DNA from: an uncultured Collinsella sp.
Lineage (GTDB): Bacteria > Actinomycetota > Coriobacteriia > Coriobacteriales > Coriobacteriaceae
NCBI GenBank assembly: GCA_900757265.1
Contig: CAAENW010000092.1
Span: 1 to 10,235, forward strand
DNA length: 10,235 bases
Reading direction: 5' to 3'
This document shows, in pieces, positions 8,507 through 10,235 of this stretch. Made by a program: the position numbers and the translations under genes. The notes beneath the pieces are model-generated. The model did not search any database, was not told the origin of the DNA, and worked only from the letters and a program-made list of their open reading frames with translations. Position 1 is the first letter of the stretch, and each line of letters begins with the position of its first letter.

Positions 8507-8537
8507 AAAAAGCCCGCTACCGAATTGGTAACGGGCT
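8507..8537 (-). terminator. Rho-independent terminator of tRNA-Glu
   Basis: On the minus strand AGCCCGTTACC (8537-8527) pairs with GGTAGCGGGCT (8521-8511) through 11 positions, one of them a wobble, around a 5-nt loop, and is followed by TTTTT (8511-8507). It starts 12 nt after the tRNA CCA. On the plus strand the wobble becomes a C/A mismatch and the tail is poorer, so it serves the minus strand. Confidence 0.85.
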
Positions 8538-8549
8538 TCTCAGATTTTG

Positions 8550-8626
8550 TGGTGCCCCCAGCGGGATTCGAACCCGCGATATCCACCTTGAAAGGGTGGC
8601 GTCCTTGGCCGCTAGACGATGGGGAC
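8550..8626 (-). tRNA. tRNA-Glu (anticodon UUC), CCA encoded
   Basis: The minus strand reads GTCCCCA for the 5' acceptor strand (8626-8620), pairing with TGGGGGC (8560-8554), then discriminator A and an encoded CCA (8552-8550). The anticodon arm is CCACC / loop CTTTCAA / GGTGG (8599-8583) with anticodon TTC at 8592-8590, reading GAA and GAG. The T-arm is CGGGTTCGAATCCCG. All arms are complete. It supplies Glu-tRNA for translation and, in this kind of bacterium, probably for tetrapyrrole synthesis or tRNA amidation, none of which is shown here. It has its own promoter and terminator. Confidence 0.96.
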
Positions 8627-8636
8627 AGCGGGAAAG

Positions 8637-8645
8637 AGTATAGCA
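8637..8645 (-). promoter_or_regulatory. Extended -10 promoter of tRNA-Glu
   Basis: On the minus strand TGCTATACT holds TATACT (8642-8637, 5 of 6 to TATAAT) with an extended -10 TGn directly upstream. The -10 ends 10 nt before the tRNA 5' end, so transcription would start at or just before the mature tRNA. No clear -35 is present at 16-18 nt, which fits an extended -10 promoter. Confidence 0.6.
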
Positions 8646-8682
8646 GACTTTTTTGCCGGCGCGTATATCGTTGGCAAACTGG

Positions 8683-8720
8683 AAAACCACCACAAAGGTA
8701 CCTGTCCCCTTTGTGGTGGT
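8683..8720 (-). terminator. Perfect 13-bp hairpin after murT-gatD (terminator or REP-like repeat)
   Basis: Positions 8686-8698 (ACCACCACAAAGG) and 8708-8720 are exact reverse complements around a 9-nt loop. In the minus-strand transcript the hairpin begins 6 nt after the TAG of murT-gatD and is followed by TTTT (8686-8683), so it can act as a terminator with a short tail. The GGGGACAGGTACC core across the loop resembles dispersed REP-like repeats linked to REP-associated transposases in other bacteria; this is from memory and not checked here. Confidence 0.65.
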
Positions 8721-8726
8721 GGGGTG

Positions 8727-10235
8727 CTAGGGAAGGAGCTTCATGGCGGCGTCGTGGGCGGCGCGCTCGTAGGTGTCGTCGAGGGGCTTGAGCGGCAGCA
8801 GGGCTGTGGCCTGCGCATCGCCGCGGCGCTCGAGGGCGTGCGCGATCAGCCAGTCGGCGAGTTCGGGGTTTTTGGGCAGCGCCGGCCCGTGCAGGTACGT
8901 GCCGATCACGCCCTTGTAGATCAGACCCTCAAATCCATCGTCGCCGTTGTTGCCGGTGCCCGTGACGACGGACGTTCCGAGCGGCGTGGCATCGGCGTCC
9001 AAAAGCGTGCGGCCACCGTGGTTCTCGAATCCCACAAAGGGCTCGGGTGCCAGGTCGGTCTTGACGGCGACGTTGCCGATCAGGCGGTCGGAGCCGCGTA
9101 CGGTCTCGGCGGCAATGACGCCCAGGCCCTCTATGCGATTTTCGCCCATATAGTACGAACGGCCGAGCAGCTGATAGCTGCCGCAGATGGCGAGCAGCGA
9201 ACCGCCGTCCTCAACATAGGCTGCGACCTTGTCTTTTTGGGCGAGCAGCTCGTGTGCCACGGCTAGCTGGTCGCGATCGGATCCGCCGCCCATCATGACG
9301 ATATCGGCATCATGCAGATCGAGCACCTCGCCCATGCGGACCTCATCCACGCGAACGGGGATGCCGCGCCAGGCGCAGCGGCGCTCGAGGGCGATGACGT
9401 TGCCGCCGTCGCCATAGAGGTTGAGGGCATCGGGATACAGGTAGACGATGCGCAGCGGGCGCGAGAGCTCGACTGGCGCGATACCGACAGGAAGAGCGCT
9501 GCCGTCGGCACGGACTGCGGCGCGGGCGGCAACCGTGGCTGCATCGGCACCCTTCAGCCCGTCGAGTTCTTTGACCAGCGGCGGGAAGGCCGTGTAGTTG
9601 GCGACGGCGTAGAAGGTGTCATCGGCGGCCTCGTCTGCCATGGCGCCAATTGCCTGCGCGACGTCCGAGATAATCGCGGCATCGATGCCGGCGTACTTGA
9701 GGCGCACCTGCATGTCGTGCGCGCGCGTGCCGCCGGCAAAGGCGACAAGACCCGGCGTGTCGGCGATGCGCTCAAAGTCGACGTCGTAGATCCACGATAC
9801 ATCGTGGCCGTCGGCGTCGTTGTCGTTGAGGAAGAAAGCGCAGAGTCTGCCGCCTGCCGTCTTGATGGACTGGATCTGGCGATCGAAGCCTACGGGATTC
9901 TTGGCCAGGTTGGCCTCGACGGTTCGGCCGGCGATATTCCAACGGCCCATGCGACCACCTGCCGGCACGTAGGCGTCGAGCGTGGGCTGCAGGCGTGCGG
10001 TGTCCACGCCCAGCTCGTGGGCGGCGAAGAAGGCGGCGGCGACGTTATAGACCATGTACAGGCCGTTGTAGCGCGTGGCGATGTGCACGGCGGGCGCGTT
10101 GGCCTCGGGTCCAAAGGCCAGGTCAAAGCCGTAACCGTCGCAGCCGAGTTCCACGCCCGTCACGCGACGGACAAGCGCAGGGCGGGCCCAGCCGCACGAG
10201 GGGCAATGGTAGGCGCCGAGTTGACCATACTGTAC
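8727..10235 (-). CDS. Fused MurT-GatD, lipid II isoglutaminyl synthase (5' end outside window)
   Basis: Partial: 502 codons are visible and the frame is open to the window edge. Numbering from the first visible codon (10235), residues 1-19 hold LGAYHCPSCGWARP, the second Cys pair (C11, C14) of the MurT zinc ribbon. LYMVYNVAAA (59-68) and GRWNIAGRTVEANLAKNPVG (97-116) are Mur-ligase/MurT C-terminal blocks, and DNDAD (138-142) matches the catalytic DNxAD motif of MurT. From about 260 (LRIVYLYPDALNLYGDGGN) a GatD-type glutamine amidotransferase follows, with nucleophile Cys351 in LAICGSYQLLG and His449 in GTYLHGPALPKNP. The pair amidates D-Glu of the lipid II stem peptide to D-isoglutamine, using ATP and glutamine, at the cytoplasmic side. 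In Staphylococcus aureus and many relatives murT and gatD are separate adjacent genes; here no stop, ATG or GTG lies at the junction, so they form one polypeptide. The stop is TAG at 8727-8729. Confidence 0.93.
   Translation of the reverse strand, partial: VQYGQLGAYHCPSCGWARPALVRRVTGVELGCDGYGFDLAFGPEANAPAVHIATRYNGLYMVYNVAAAFFAAHELGVDTARLQPTLDAYVPAGGRMGRWNIAGRTVEANLAKNPVGFDRQIQSIKTAGGRLCAFFLNDNDADGHDVSWIYDVDFERIADTPGLVAFAGGTRAHDMQVRLKYAGIDAAIISDVAQAIGAMADEAADDTFYAVANYTAFPPLVKELDGLKGADAATVAARAAVRADGSALPVGIAPVELSRPLRIVYLYPDALNLYGDGGNVIALERRCAWRGIPVRVDEVRMGEVLDLHDADIVMMGGGSDRDQLAVAHELLAQKDKVAAYVEDGGSLLAICGSYQLLGRSYYMGENRIEGLGVIAAETVRGSDRLIGNVAVKTDLAPEPFVGFENHGGRTLLDADATPLGTSVVTGTGNNGDDGFEGLIYKGVIGTYLHGPALPKNPELADWLIAHALERRGDAQATALLPLKPLDDTYERAAHDAAMKLLP

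Noticed and set aside
8417..9266. Plus-strand frames 8417-8791 and 8619-9266
   Set aside because: They run through hairpins, the antisense of the tRNA and the antisense of murT-gatD, and have no ribosome binding site or recognisable domain.

Overview
The window is a GC-rich bacterial chromosome segment with six protein genes and one tRNA gene. It most resembles a Coriobacteriia actinobacterium such as Collinsella. That assignment is an inference from high GC with strong G/C third positions, a type III glutamine synthetase, a split cobalamin methionine synthase and a MurT/GatD amidation enzyme; no marker gene in the window proves the taxon.

Left part (1-5842, all genes on the minus strand). 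Reading in the direction of transcription, an operon metF (methylenetetrahydrofolate reductase) - stand-alone methionine synthase reactivation protein - metH (lacking its own reactivation domain) runs from 5842 to 1614. MetF overlaps the next gene by 1 nt, and only 9 nt separate the reactivation gene from metH, so the three are almost certainly co-transcribed and translationally coupled. Together they make 5-methyl-THF, transfer the methyl group through cobalamin to homocysteine, and repair oxidised cobalamin using SAM. After a 108-nt gap with a hairpin and a possible promoter comes a UPF0210/DUF711 (PFL-like) protein. The first 112 nt of the window are an unusual palindromic element with perfect 21-bp ends.

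Middle (5843-6266): a 424-nt divergent intergenic region between metF (minus) and glnA (plus). It holds a long two-tier hairpin (5980-6055), a second perfect inverted repeat (6161-6181) and the glnA ribosome binding site. No cobalamin or SAM riboswitch was recognised.

Right part: glnA (type III glutamine synthetase, 6267-8354, plus) ends in a strong hairpin. Then come a hairpin carrying a tRNA T-arm-like sequence, a minus-strand terminator, tRNA-Glu(UUC) on the minus strand with an encoded CCA and its own extended -10 promoter, a REP-like inverted repeat, and a partial gene in which MurT and GatD are one continuous reading frame (8727 to beyond the window end). The right half therefore carries three glutamate/glutamine-related functions: glutamine synthesis, Glu-tRNA, and glutamine-dependent amidation of peptidoglycan D-Glu.

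The coding genes are mostly core metabolism. The items most worth a second look are the palindrome at 1-112, the hairpins at 5980-6055 and 8449-8506, and the MurT-GatD fusion. No defence system, CRISPR array, transposase or phage gene is visible.
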